A stretch of 64,000 nt of DNA from Lineus longissimus (taxonomy: Eukaryota; Nemertea; Pilidiophora; Heteronemertea; Lineidae), in NCBI RefSeq assembly GCF_910592395.1, contig NC_088326.1:1927001-1991000 (forward strand), read 5' to 3'. Numbering within the stretch: position 1 is the stretch's first letter; every line of letters starts with the position of its first letter. The position numbers and the translations under genes are program-made. Under the pieces are notes generated by a model that was not told the DNA's origin, made no database searches, and saw nothing but the letters and a program-made list of their open reading frames with translations. Positions 24,851 to 35,997 of this stretch are shown here, one piece after another.

Positions 24851-26333
24851 TTAACTAGTATTTATGTTTGTGAAACATTGTAATCGTTCAGTATTGAAAT
24901 AAATTACGTTAAAGGATAATTCTGTTTTATTAAATCTGTTAAGTACTGTATGACGACCCTCGTCAAGGTTTGGCCACTGGAGGCCTCGAAATCTTCCAAG
25001 AAATGGAAAGCTATGAGCCGGGAACTCAAATATGGATACAAGGCGGCCATCTTTGTTTTCACTCTCCACCCCATAACTTGGGAACCAGTTGAGAGACGAA
25101 CCTAAAAAAACTCTGTACCAGAAATGGCGTACAATGTACATTGCGATGTGGCTCGATTACTTAATATATAGTTTTATTTTTGAGGGGAGGGTGTCTAACA
25201 ATCAACACCACTAAATGTTGGCTCCTATCCCTAAATCTGGCTCAAAAACCAAAGCTCCCACGAACGTCTACTTTTGCGGGAATTCATCTCTTCTTCCCCA
25301 ATGTTTTGAGAGCAAAAAGCTCACCCGAATATAGCATCCCTGCATATCCAACAATATTTTTGCAGTTGGACCTATACACTGTATTTTCTGTTGAGTTGTC
25401 ATAACCGTCTCCAAAGTATCTAAAATGGTTACAGTTATAAACATTTTGCGACATTTCATTTCGAAAAATCCTGCTAGAATAGCGCTGATAATGATTACAT
25501 CTGCTACATGTACATGTTCTTCTTTCACTAATTTTTTTTCCGCAATTCGCATTAATTGTCAGCATCCCCTTCCCGTTAGCAGATTAGTCCATTACCGCAA
25601 CGTGAGACGTTTCACAAAGATTACGAAAAGAATTAGGTGGAAGAGTTCTTGGGTGGGATGAGAATTTGGATAACCAGAATTGATCAAAAAACTCTGGTTG
25701 CGGATACACCATGACATAAAAGCCTAGCCGGAGTACAGTTGTGTGCGGACTGGGGCTTTGGGACGTGCATACTCTTTTTAAAGGGACAGCTTGGACAGTG
25801 TCATGATGATATATGTTGGTTTAACATACTAAAAAGGCGCCCGGCAGGACCGTGTCTTCTCGAAACAGAATAATTAAAAATCATTAAACTGCAATATACA
25901 ATGTGCGAAACCAGGGTAACCATAGGCCTGCTTGAAATTCACAAGCCATGTCTAAAACTGCCTGGTTACAAACAGCATCATTGTGACACTACTAGTGGCG
26001 GCGCATATTGTCAAGCAGGGCTATTAATATCATCCTCGAGGCCAGGTTAGTCCCAAGACCAAGTTGTTCCTTTAACAATGTCTTCCGACCAGCGCTGTGG
26101 CTGCAACACCGTCTCGTGGCAGAGCTATAGGTCAACATATTGGTGCAAACCACTAATTTCTTCTGATATACTGTCGCAAGATATTGTATCAAGGTGTGCT
26201 TCGATTCTTTAAACTGCTCATAAACACACAGCCCATTAATTGAATGCATAATCTATAAATCCGACGAGACTCTTTTCTTGGTCTGGACTACTCAAGCGCA
26301 GCCTCGTATCCGGTCGATCACGCGAGAGGTATA

Positions 26334-26498
26334 GGGCCAAATTCGTAAAGGGCGTTTAAGGGTTAGACGCGTGTAACTTCTCTCTAATCAGTGTCGGGGC
26401 CTATTCATATTCTGCGAAGATTTACATGAAGGACCTGAATCTGTCTATTCAGTAGTTAATCGCTGTTTTAAGCTAAACACCCTTTATGAATTTGGCCC
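26334..26498. mobile_element. MITE with GGGCCAAATTC ends
   Basis: A 165-bp element has 25-bp terminal inverted repeats that match at about 23 positions. The left end starts GGGCCAAATTCGTAAAGGG and the right end is the complement of GGGCCAAATTCATAAAGGG. The flanks read ATA on both sides, a possible target duplication. No coding capacity is present. Confidence 0.7.
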
Positions 26499-27068
26499 AT
26501 AGACTCCCGGGGCAGTCCATTGCGTCATCCTAATTGGATATCTTTCTGGCGAAGGACGAGTCCGGCCCACTACGTCCGGAGTGCAGAGAAGTACATGCAC
26601 ACGTTGGGCTTTGGCGAGCGTGTCCTTGACCCTTGGTTGTGACTGAGGATACGTGAGCATACATTGTATGCGGAAATCTCTCAGTCTTGCGAGACACCAC
26701 AGACATCATGATATCACAATCTCCCGGAATTAATAATCGAAAAAGCTTCAACACTAAAACGTTATCAGCTAACATTAGTATTTTTAGGCCAAGGTATCAA
26801 TGATTTATGTGACAGAAATCTTTAGGTTGAAAACAACAATAAACCAGCAGTGACTCCGATCAGATCTCGGCGACATCACGTAAACGTGCTGCAAGAACAC
26901 TCGGCTCGGGTCAGTTTTGGTCGACTATCAACATATGCTCGGACTTATCATAGCTTGTGGTGAAGAGGGCCCTGGTTCAAACGCCACAGTCGTCAATATG
27001 GGGAGGTATCTTTTACTGTGCGACATCCTAACGTCTCCGATTGGTCGGCAAAGTGGGAATGTGTATTT

Positions 27069-27242
27069 GTGACCAGTCACAGCAAAACCAGGCACATGTC
27101 GCAGAGAAGATGAGCCTAAATGACACCAGGAGATAATAGAAGAAATTGATGTGCTCATATTTCACAAAAGGCAGACAATAGATAAATGAATAAACAGTCC
27201 GTCTCAACCTGCCAAGCGCCTGGTTTTGCTGTAACGGGTCAC
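27069..27242. mobile_element. MITE, GTGACCCGT family, copy 1
   Basis: The element starts GTGACCAGTCACAGCAAAAC and ends in the complement, TTTTGCTGTAACGGGTCAC. Its interior matches the copies at 41563-41750 and 43342-43529, but in the opposite orientation. Confidence 0.8.
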
Positions 27243-27669
27243 ATTTTAGGAACAATCCAGAAGGCCTGCTATGGGAGGATGATCAACATTGTACTTAAAG
27301 CATGCTGATCCCTCGCACTGACCCTGCTGACTCGGTAGGGGCCGATCATGCGAGGCCCTGAAGCTCAGGATGAGGACAAAGTGACAAATTGGCATCTCGT
27401 GGCTTTAAAACGGTTTTGAGTTGTCATATTTGACAACATTGTAGGCAAAATTGTTACACATGTCGCAGTATTGAATTAAGAAGATACAAAGTATGTTTCT
27501 AAGATTTTAATGGGCCATATTTTTCACCAAAGAATGACAGATACGACAGATCACGGCTATTTATTTGACCAAAGTGTCAGATGACAGATCATAGTTTACG
27601 ACCTGTCACTTTTTGGCAGGTATATAACATTATTAGGCCTGTCGTTGTGAGAGGTACTTGAAATGGGTG

Positions 27670-27756
27670 AAAAGCATACTCTGATTTCGTATGTCAGCAA
27701 CGGTCCTCGCTTATCACATACTCAGATTGCGTATGTCAGCAACTGTTGCGCGTCTT
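27670..27756 (-). repeat. Duplicated C-terminal codons beyond the stop of the hypothetical gene
   Basis: A stretch reading, on the minus strand, TGCTGACATACG..ATC.GAGTATG occurs twice: once as the last codons of the gene ending at 27714 and once about 45 bp further downstream. The second copy would encode a near-identical VADIRN..M stretch but lies after the stop. Confidence 0.6.
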
Positions 27757-28877
27757 CTCGCTAATAAGTTAGCAGACGACAGCCGCTGCTGTTTCTCAAG
27801 CTGAATTTTGTATTTACCCATGATTCCCAAGTCATCTTCCGATTTTCGAGACATTTTCGCGGTATCGCCATCATTTGATTGTTTGTTAGTTAACCCTTTT
27901 GTGATTTTTGGGAGGTGGAGTTCGTGTTTTCCCATCATGCCTATCGGTTCCTTAGGTGACCGACTCCCCCTCCGTTCTAATTTCATTAGTGATGTTTTCT
28001 CTGAGATAGGTACATTCTTTCCTTGAACATACATTTTAACATTAGTCTCAGCTTCTTCGCATTCAACAAGCGTCCCTTTCGGTTGTCGAAAACCAAGTAA
28101 ATCCGCCGGAGGAATCAGCAGAGCAGATGTACTATGCCTCCGCATACGCCCACCAGGTGCCGCGCTGAATTCTCGCTGCAGACGAGATCTGACAGCCAAC
28201 AAGTTCGAGCCATTTTTCGGCATGCTTAACGCGCGTAAATGCTCACTCCGATTCAGTCTGAACCGGGGACTCCTGTTGAATGATTCATCATATTTTGACT
28301 CCGACTCGGAGACGTCGGTGTCCTCAAAATATTTCGACTCTGTCACCTCCACTTCTTCCTCAGTGTCGTCATCCGTCCGAACAAAGGTGGGGGCATCTTT
28401 CGCTGAAATATCCAACTTTTCAACAGATGTGTCGACCGTTATGTCATCAACACTATTGCAGTGTTTCTTTTTATTATCTAACTTGGGCCCCAAATTCTTA
28501 TTTTCATCAAACGATTTATTCAAATCAAGCTTAGATTGCGACCCGATCACTGCTGATATGCCTATCTTTTGAGACAAATTCGTGAGCCCTGCCGACTGGA
28601 TCTGTTTCTCTAACGACTGAACCAGTGATGGTGTCGCGGACCGACCTTGCGCGCTGCTTATCCTGCGTTGCTTCTTGAGACTCCGACAAAAGTTTCTGCG
28701 GTCATTGTTCAAATCCGTGAAGGCAGTTTTCCGATCGCGGTCGAACTTTTGCAGCTCGCTCTCCAGTTTTCTCTGCTCTCTCAGAATAGACTTCCTTGCG
28801 CCATCGCTGAATTCGACCCTCCCGACCACTGAACGGCGACGGGAGGTTTCGCTGACGCCCGACGACAGGGAGGACAT
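27714..28877 (-). CDS. Hypothetical intronless protein, 387 aa
   Basis: I do not recognise the family. The frame is open from 29000, but the Met at 28877 is preferred: it has an ATCACCATGT context and starts the Ser-rich MSSLSSG sequence that reads like a genuine N terminus. The N-terminal part (about residues 15-75) is basic and charged and probably helical (LREQRKLESELQKFDRD, LKKQRR). The middle (about 160-215) is acidic and Ser-rich. Two related motifs lie near the C terminus: GMMGKHELHL and GIMGKYKIQLEK. No signal peptide, membrane segment or catalytic motif is visible, which suggests an intracellular, partly disordered protein. A short single-exon gene among spliced neighbours could be a retrogene or one large exon of a longer gene. 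The length and biased composition make it very unlikely to be a chance frame. Confidence 0.65.
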   Translation of the reverse strand: MSSLSSGVSETSRRRSVVGRVEFSDGARKSILREQRKLESELQKFDRDRKTAFTDLNNDRRNFCRSLKKQRRISSAQGRSATPSLVQSLEKQIQSAGLTNLSQKIGISAVIGSQSKLDLNKSFDENKNLGPKLDNKKKHCNSVDDITVDTSVEKLDISAKDAPTFVRTDDDTEEEVEVTESKYFEDTDVSESESKYDESFNRSPRFRLNRSEHLRALSMPKNGSNLLAVRSRLQREFSAAPGGRMRRHSTSALLIPPADLLGFRQPKGTLVECEEAETNVKMYVQGKNVPISEKTSLMKLERRGSRSPKEPIGMMGKHELHLPKITKGLTNKQSNDGDTAKMSRKSEDDLGIMGKYKIQLEKQQRLSSANLLARRRATVADIRNLSM

Positions 28878-30530
28878 GGTGATGACGTCAGGTATGATCC
28901 GAGTCACCGATATTGACACAAGAGGCGCTGATTTGGTACAAAGATTTAGCCTACTGTTCGAGTTTGCCAATTCACACCCTCGGTACAAAACCAGCCTCAC
29001 GCACCACTCTACGAGAAATTATTCACCGCCCTTTATTTTGCAGCTTAGTCTCGGACTGTAGTCCTGGAGCTGGAGCCGGTTGGCTTCCCAGAGCTGTCAA
29101 GTGCAACAATGCCTTGGGCCTGATACGCACTCAGTGTAATACATGTACAACCTTCACTGGTGCCCTCTATCGCCAGTCACTGATAACGTTTTGGTGGAAC
29201 CTGCGAAAAGGAGATTTGAGACACTCAATCAGACTACCCAATTAATACTGCAAACGTGACTTCAATGCCTCACAATGCGCCAGATAGGCTTGGTAGAAAC
29301 CGGACATAAACATGAACACGAATCGGACACAATGGGACATCCAGGTTGTCCGTCAGTTTTTCCTAAATCTAAGTCACGATCTTCTAACTGTCGCTGTCAC
29401 TCTCTCTCCCACCCCACGTCTCACAAGATTCCCACAGTCAAGACACGAAAACAAATCGAAGACAAGGAATCCAGAACATCTGGGAAAGTGGCTGACGTAT
29501 CTCAGGGTAACTTACTCAACATAATATGTTATTTTCATAAGATTCCCCGTTCAAGACACGAACACAAATCGGCGACAATAGCACATCCAGGAAAGTGGAT
29601 GACACGTATCGAGGTGTGGAAGTGCTTTCGTCATCATAGTCCTCCGGGGAACGGATTTAAAACCTGTTCTTGTCTGAGATGGGTGTCTTTAGGAAGGATT
29701 CCCAACTTGGAGGAGACTGTCCTCTTATCACCATGTAGTCCCTCCGAAATATCTTTATCAGTATAGTCCTCCGCAGAATGGCCGGATTGAAAACCGGTTC
29801 CTGTTGGAGACGGGTGTCTCCAGGAAGGATTCCCAACTTGGAGGAGACTGTCCTCAAATCACTAGTCCCTCTGAAATACTACCATCGTTAGTGTCCTCCG
29901 CAGAATATATTAAAACCTGTCCCTATTGGAGACGGGTGTCTTCAGGAAGGATTCCCAAAGTGGAGGAGACTGTCCTCACCGAGGTGTTGTGACAGGATCT
30001 GGCGAGGAGCAGACACTGCAGCTACTGAATCAACAGTCGTATTCCACCAAGAGATGTTTCAAACCAGTCTCCTATATTCTTACAGAGTTGCCACCAGTTG
30101 CATTCTACGGCGCAAATATTTCATGAGCGTATTATGGCCCAAAGCATTGATTTCTGAATGCTATATATTTATTTCTGCCGAAGATTTCTTTGGCGTTTGA
30201 TCAACTTCATGAATTATGGAAGTAGGTTATAATAACTTGTGTATTTTGTTCTGAACATTTATATTTTTGTTATTGTAGGATCGGAATGGGTTGCGGTATT
30301 GATTCTGACATTCCTTATTCCCGAGGTCACGGTGACGTCCGTTCTCAAGTATTAGGGAACCGAAGGCCTCTAGACACCTGAGACATAAAACATAAGACCA
30401 TATCAGCTAGAAAACTAAGCCCTCTCACTGGAAACCTAATATATGGCTCAAAGGACACTATATACCTATCAGAATGGAAGTTACTATGCGGATGAATTCT
30501 GATAAAATCAGCCGCAAACAATTTTGGACT
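28878..30530. repeat. Intergenic region with two short tandem duplications
   Basis: About 2.8 copies of a roughly 127-bp unit lie at 29640-29985. The unit contains CCTCCG, TTAAAACCTGT or TGAAAACCGGT, then GGAAGGATTCCCAA and GGAGGAGACTGTCCTC. Just before it, a second imperfect repeat built around AGACACGAA.ACAAATCG recurs near 29440 and 29555. The plus-strand frames through this region follow the repeats and carry no domains. Confidence 0.65.
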
Positions 30531-30539
30531 ATTCCTCCT

Positions 30540-31130
30540 CAACGTCCGCCACAGGTAGTAAAAGACACGGGGTTATTCGTCCTTTTACACCAGCCAGAGG
30601 TTGTGAAAGCCAGGGGACTATTCCTCCTGCTACACCAGCCACAAGTTGCGAAATGCATGAGACTAGACCTCCTGCTACATCGGCCTAATGTTGTGAAAGA
30701 CAGGAGGCTATACCACCAACAATGAAAGACGGGGTTTATACATCTTGTTACACCAGCCACATATTGTGGAAGACCGGGAAATATACCTCCTGCTTCATCA
30801 GAAACAGGTCGTGAAAGACGGGACCAGGCTGTGAAAGACAGAGGACTGAAACTCATGCTTGTGAAAGACCGGGGACTATTCGTCCTGCTAGAGAAGCGAC
30901 AGGTTGTGAAAGACATGCGACTCGTCCTGCTACCAAACTAGCTGTTTGGTGTGAGAAGGACACTGGAACGCGAGATTTTACCACCAGCTGTGAAAGACAA
31001 GGTTTACACCTCCAGCTTCCCAGCCACAAGTTGTGAGAGACGAGGAGCCAAGTTGCGTAAAACTGAGGACTATTCCTCCTGTTACACCAGTCACACATTT
31101 GAAAGACAGGGAACTTCGCGAGGGACAAGG
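30540..31130 (-). repeat. Diverged arm of the 45-bp satellite
   Basis: Degenerate units follow the pattern GTTGTGAAAGAC.GGGACTATTCCTCCTGCTACACCAGCCACA. These are the reverse complement of the unit that fills 31270-33480. Unit boundaries are irregular and similarity between units is lower than in the downstream arm. Confidence 0.75.
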
Positions 31131-31269
31131 GTGTTTAGGGGACAAAGTCACAGCCACCAATTGTAGGTCAATTATTCATCTAATTATGTCAAGACCAGTT
31201 TTTATTAAGACATTCCAAGTCACAACAACAAGGCTGTCTTCCGACCTGCTCGCAATCATTGCGATCCTT

Positions 31270-33480
31270 TGACTGGTGTAGCAGGAGAAATAGTCCCTGA
31301 CGGTCTCTACTTGCGACTGGTGTAGGAGAGGGATATTCTCTTGCCTGTGGCCCGTGCAGCATGGAGCATAGTCCCACGTCTTTGACGTAGATCTGTCGCT
31401 GGTGTAGCAGATGGAATAGTCCCATACCATGTTTCACAACTTGGTCTCCTGTCTTAACTTGGTGCCTTGTCTCTCGCAATCTGTGGCTGGTGTAGCAGGA
31501 GGAATAGTCCCCTGCTTTTCACAATATGTGGCTGGTGTAGCAGGAGGAATAGTCACCTGCATTTTACAACCTGTGGCGTGTGTTTCATGAGGAACAGACC
31601 TCTCTCTTTCACAACCTTGCAGTGTGGCTAATGCAGGATGAGGTTCCTGCATTTTGGTACATCTTGGTGCACGTCTTTAACACTTTGTGCCCTGTCTCTC
31701 ACTTACTATACACGGCCCATGGGCAGCAGGAGGTATAGTTCATGGTCTTTCACAACCGATGTGGCAAGTGTAGTGGGAGGTACAGTGCTTTGTCTTTCAC
31801 AACTCGGTCCCTGACATGTGGCTGGTGTAACAGGATGTGTAGTCCTCATTTTTCACATGGTATGGCTGGTGTAGCTGGAGGACTAGTCCCCTGTCTTTCA
31901 CAACATGTGGCTCGTGAAGCAGGGGGTATATTCCCCTGTCGTCACAACCTGTGTCTGAGTGATGAAGCACGAGGAACAGTCCCTTGTCTTTTACAACCTG
32001 TGGCTAGTGCAGCATGAGGAATAGTACTCCGTGTTTCACAACCAGTGGCTGATGTGTAAGGAGAAATTGTCCCCTGTCATTCACAGTCAGTGGCTGACGC
32101 AGCAGGAGGAACAGTACTCCATTTTTCACAACCAATGGCTGATGTATAAGGAGAAATTGTCCCCTGTCTTTCACAACCAGTGGCTGATGTGTAAGGAGAA
32201 ATTGTCCCCTGTCTTTCACAATCAGTGGCTGGTGTGTGAGGAGAAATTGTCCCCTGTCTTTCACGACCAGTGGCTGGTGTGTAAGGAGAAATTGTCCCCT
32301 GTCTTTCACAATCAGTGGCTGATGTGTAAGGAGAAATTGTCCCCTGTCTTTCACAATCAGTGGCTGATGTGTAAGGAGAAATTGTCCCCTGTCTTTCAAA
32401 ATCAGTGGCTGGTGTATAAGGAAAAATTGTCCCCTGTCTTTCACAATCAGTGGCTGGTGTGTAAGGAGAAATTGTCCCCTGTCTTTCACAATCAGTGGCT
32501 GATGTGTAAGGAGAAATTGTCCCCTGTCTTTCACAATCAGTGGCTGGTGTGTAAGGAGAAATTGTCCCCCGTCTTTCACAATCAGTGGCTGGTGTGTAAG
32601 GAGAAATTGTCCCCTGTCTTTCACAATCAGTGGCTGGTGTGTAAGGAGAAATTGTCCCCCGTCTTTCACAATCAGTGGCTGGTGTGTAAGGAGAAATTGT
32701 CCCCTGTCTTTCACAATCAGTGGCTGATGTGTAAGGAGAAATTGTCCCCCGTCTTTCACAATCAGTGGCTGGTGTGTAAGGAGAAATTGTCCCCTGTCTT
32801 TCACAATCAGTGGCTGGTGTATAAGGAGAAATTGTCCCCTGTCTTTCACAATCAGTGGCTGATGTGTAAGGAGAAATTGTCCCCCGTCTTTCACAATCAG
32901 TGGCTGGTGTGTAAGGAGAAATTGTCCCCCGTCTTTCACAATCAGTGGCTGGTGTGTAAGGAGAAATTGTCCCCTGTCTTTCACGACCCGTGGCTGGTGT
33001 GTAAGGAGAAATTGTCCCCTGTCTTTCACAATCAGTGGCTGGTGTGTAAGGAGAAATTGTCCCCCGTCTTTCACAATCAGTGGCTGGTGTGTAAGGAGAA
33101 ATTGTCCCCCGTCTTTCACAATCAGTGGCTGGTGTGTAAGGAGAAATTGTCCCCTGTCTTTCACAACCCTTGGCTGGTGTGTAAGGAGAAATTGTCCCGT
33201 CTTCCACAACCAGTTGCTGATGTGTAAGGAGAAATTGTCCCCTGTCTTTTACAATCAGTGGCTGATGTGTAAGGAGAAATTGTCCCCTGTCTTTCACAAT
33301 CAGTGGCTGATGTGTAAGGAGAAATTGTCCCCTGTCTTTTACAATCAGTGGCTGATGTGTAAGGAGAAATTGTCCCCCGTCTTTCACAACCCGTGGCTGA
33401 TGTGTAAGGAGAAATTGTCCCCTCTTTCACTGCCAGTGGCTCACGCAGCAGGAGGAACAGGACTCCGTTTTTCACTACCT
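31270..33480 (+). repeat. 45-bp satellite, main arm, about 31 regular copies plus diverged edges
   Basis: From about 32040 to 33430 the unit repeats every 45 bp with few changes, for example GTAAGGAGAAATTGTCCCCT, then GTCTTTCACAATCAGTGGCT and GGTGT or GATGT. The 31270-32040 part is the same unit in more diverged form (GCAGGAGGAATAGTCCCCTG). Because 45 is a multiple of three and the unit lacks stops in several frames, 400-codon open frames appear on both strands. I treat these as artefacts. Neighbouring units differ mainly at a few fixed positions, which suggests homogenisation. Confidence 0.95.
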
Positions 33481-33742
33481 GTGGCTGATGTTGCAGGGGG
33501 AAAAAACCCTCTTTTTACAACTTGGCCCCAGTCTCTCAAAGATGATTGTCTCCATGGCAACAAGGCCGTCTTTGAAAAGCAAGGCCTCAGTTGTCTCTTC
33601 TAGAGACAATCGCTCCACCAGTGTCTTTAGGCAGTGGCTAGTGCCAAAACCATATAGTGCACGTGCATCTCAACGTCACAACCAAGTGGTGTCTTCGAGG
33701 ACGACTTCCTAATGGAACAATCAGGTTGTACTCGGAGACAGA

Positions 33743-33901
33743 GGGTGATATGAATAAAGTCTAGCAATTGCTTTTACTTCAGTTTTGTACATGAATAAAG
33801 TCTAGCAATTGCTTTTACTTCAGTTTTGTACAGAAAGGCCCAGTGTAAATGTACATGGAGTTTTAGATAAAAGCATTTGCTAGTCTTTATTCATATCACC
33901 C
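33743..33901. mobile_element. MITE, GGTGATATGAATAAAG family, copy 2
   Basis: The ends are GGGTGATATGAATAAAGTCT and its complement. The interior matches the copy at 13654-13770 (AAGGCC.AGTGTAAATGTACATGG). This copy has an internal tandem duplication of about 40 bp in its left half. Confidence 0.8.
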
Positions 33902-34458
33902 TATGTGCACAATATATCATGAATTGTCTTCCTTCACCCGAATCGAACAGAATCAACTTGAAAAAATTATCACAATACAACTGGTGTAAAAGAAACATTA
34001 GGTTCATTCATTTATTACTTCAAAACAACTTATCATGTCTTTCTCACTCAAAGTCCTTCTTTTTGTTTATCAATATCATACAAATGAAAATCACAACTTA
34101 GAAAGACTCAATGCATAGGTACATGTACACGTTAGTCACAACACTGCATTCATGGCCAATGTGCAACCATGTGACTTTGTAACCATGGTTACCAGTCGCC
34201 ATTGAAAACCGGGTCATTTACAGGCATTCCAAATGTCCCAAAAAAGACCATTGCCCCTCAACTGTGGAGCAATCAACACCTGTCCTCCTTGCGTACTTTC
34301 TAGTTAGACAATCTGTCAAGGTTTGGTTGAAGCGACTAATAGCACTGAGAACTGTCCCGATGGTCCACGACTTCAACACAAATTAGAATTGAAGCACTTA
34401 AAAACAAAACATCAATACATAATAAAAAAGTCCAATGATTACATTAACAATACAAAGT
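33902..34458. other. No supportable gene; intergenic sequence
   Basis: AT-rich DNA between two inverted-repeat elements. The only frames are short and without motifs, and I see no exon-like sequence. Confidence 0.45.
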
Positions 34459-34700
34459 GGCTATTCTTACGACTAGTCGTAACTTAGGATTTATGCGATT
34501 TCAGAGATTAAACTGAGGATCTAGGGAGATAAGACTAGTGTAAAGGAAGGGTTAGGGTCAGGGTTGGCACTAGGAGTAAGTGTTAGGGTCAGGGTGAGCG
34601 TCAGGGTTAGGATTAAGGCCCAAAAAGGTGAAAATGATCGTCGTAAGAATAACCAGTAGTTTGTATGTAAAATGCATTAGGGATCGTCGTAAGAATAGCC
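34459..34700. mobile_element. Inverted-repeat element with telomere-like interior
   Basis: The left end is GGCTATTCTTACGAC and the right end is its exact complement, GTCGTAAGAATAGCC. A further near-copy of the right end lies at about 34636. The interior (34546-34617) is a degenerate run of GGGTTAGGGTCAGGGT-like phrases resembling TTAGGG repeats. No coding frame is present. Confidence 0.65.
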
Positions 34701-35280
34701 GCGGCCAAAAAAATAGGGCCTACATGCATCTCACCGAATAGTATTCATCATATGAGCAACTCTTAACTGGGGTTGATTAGACTGGTGATAATATGAACTG
34801 TATATTATGCAAGTAACGATACAAGTAAGATAAGTCCACTTGTTAACAGGTAAAGAGATTTTCGTGGCAAAATGCTACGAGTATTGAAAACAAAAGTTGC
34901 AAACTTACTTCGAGGGGGAGACTAATAGCCTCCGGCTCATTGATAGAAACAAGTGTAATTCTCAGGGTAGTGGGGGTTATAACTCTCACACAATAACAAT
35001 TCAAACAAGATATGTCAAAAGCACTTCACGCATCAATGAACAATAGTTCAAACCGTGTTTACTGCACAGAAAGTACTGACACCATTTTTATATTTGAAAA
35101 AAATCTTCATTAAAAAAGATGATGTCAGTGACGTAATGGCAGGCTGACGTCAGAAAACACAAGAGCACCACATCGCTTGTGACATCTGGTAAACTCCACT
35201 CTTCACCATATGGTAAAACGACGTTGCTTTGATGCGTTTAAAGGTGTCAGTCTGTCATTATGTCATGGAAGTCATCTATA
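34701..35280. other. No supportable gene; intergenic sequence
   Basis: Intergenic DNA downstream of the glutaminase gene. I see no domain-bearing frame, tandem array or element ends. Confidence 0.45.
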
Positions 35281-35470
35281 CAATAATAATAATAAATGTC
35301 ATTTGTATCGCGCCTTTCCGCGGTTAAACCACGCTCAAAGCGCCCCTCTCCACTTGTTGAAAAGTAGCGTTTTTAACTGACTCTTGAACTGTTCAATGCT
35401 TGTCTCTGCCCTGAGGGCTGGTGGCAGTTTATTCTATAGGCACGGCCCGCAGCTATGTCAACAAACAGGA
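35281..35470. repeat. Dispersed repeat of the ATAATA...GCGCC type
   Basis: It starts with an ATAATAATAA run, followed by TGTATCGCGCCTTTCCGCGG, CTCAAAGCGC, and TTTTTAACTGACTCTTGAAC, then a TTTATTCTATAGGCACGG stretch. The order of these phrases parallels the repeat at 38825-39105, so both are probably members of one dispersed family. Confidence 0.5.
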
Positions 35471-35997
35471 TGAAACACCATTGACCAAAACCTCCAAGTC
35501 ATGGTGTGGTATGACATTGTTCCCAAATATACCCAAATCCCGGTTCCCATTCAAAAGCGCTTGGATATGAATGCGCAAAATTGTGCACAAAAAGTTTTCG
35601 GTTTGAATGGGGACTGTGATGCCAAGGGTTAATAATACGCTATCAATCTCAACCAAGTAGGTAACCTTTAATACATTTTTCAGATTTAATTTACATGATA
35701 TTTACATCCTTTACATTATTTATAATTATTATTTAAAGCACTGGAAGCATTTTTGTGCTAAAAATGTCCACATTTTTTCACGAAAAATATCCACAGCCGT
35801 TACATGTCCTCCCTGCCCGAGTTTTTATGTGGATTGGGCCACGACAACCAGAAAATGGAAAAGGAATTGCCATTTTTCATATGAAAACACTAAAATCAGT
35901 GAAGGCAATCCGAGATCATAAAACAATTTGACCCGCAAAGTAACAATATTGCCATGAGACTCTGCCCCCGTAGCAGATGATTGTGCCGCTATTCCAT

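Larger units (their letters stand above)
22678..27713. other. Intergenic region with local repeats; no supportable gene
   Basis: Downstream of the DMRT stop codon I see TTAAGTTA-rich DNA, a 20-bp tandem array (23039-23119) and a 196-bp-period imperfect duplication (about 23155-23640). There is also an array of CAYGTG-like palindromes (24757-24850) and two inverted-repeat elements (26334-26498, 27069-27242). The remaining frames carry no recognisable domain. Part of the start may be DMRT 3' untranslated sequence. Confidence 0.5.

Noticed and set aside
29275-29766. 163-codon plus-strand frame
   Set aside because: It crosses two different short tandem duplications, has no recognisable motif, and the repeats shift frame.
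32004-33387. Three open frames of about 400-436 codons on both strands
   Set aside because: They are produced by a 45-bp tandem repeat (a multiple of three) lacking stops. Frames on opposite strands are equally long, and no domain or start context supports a protein.
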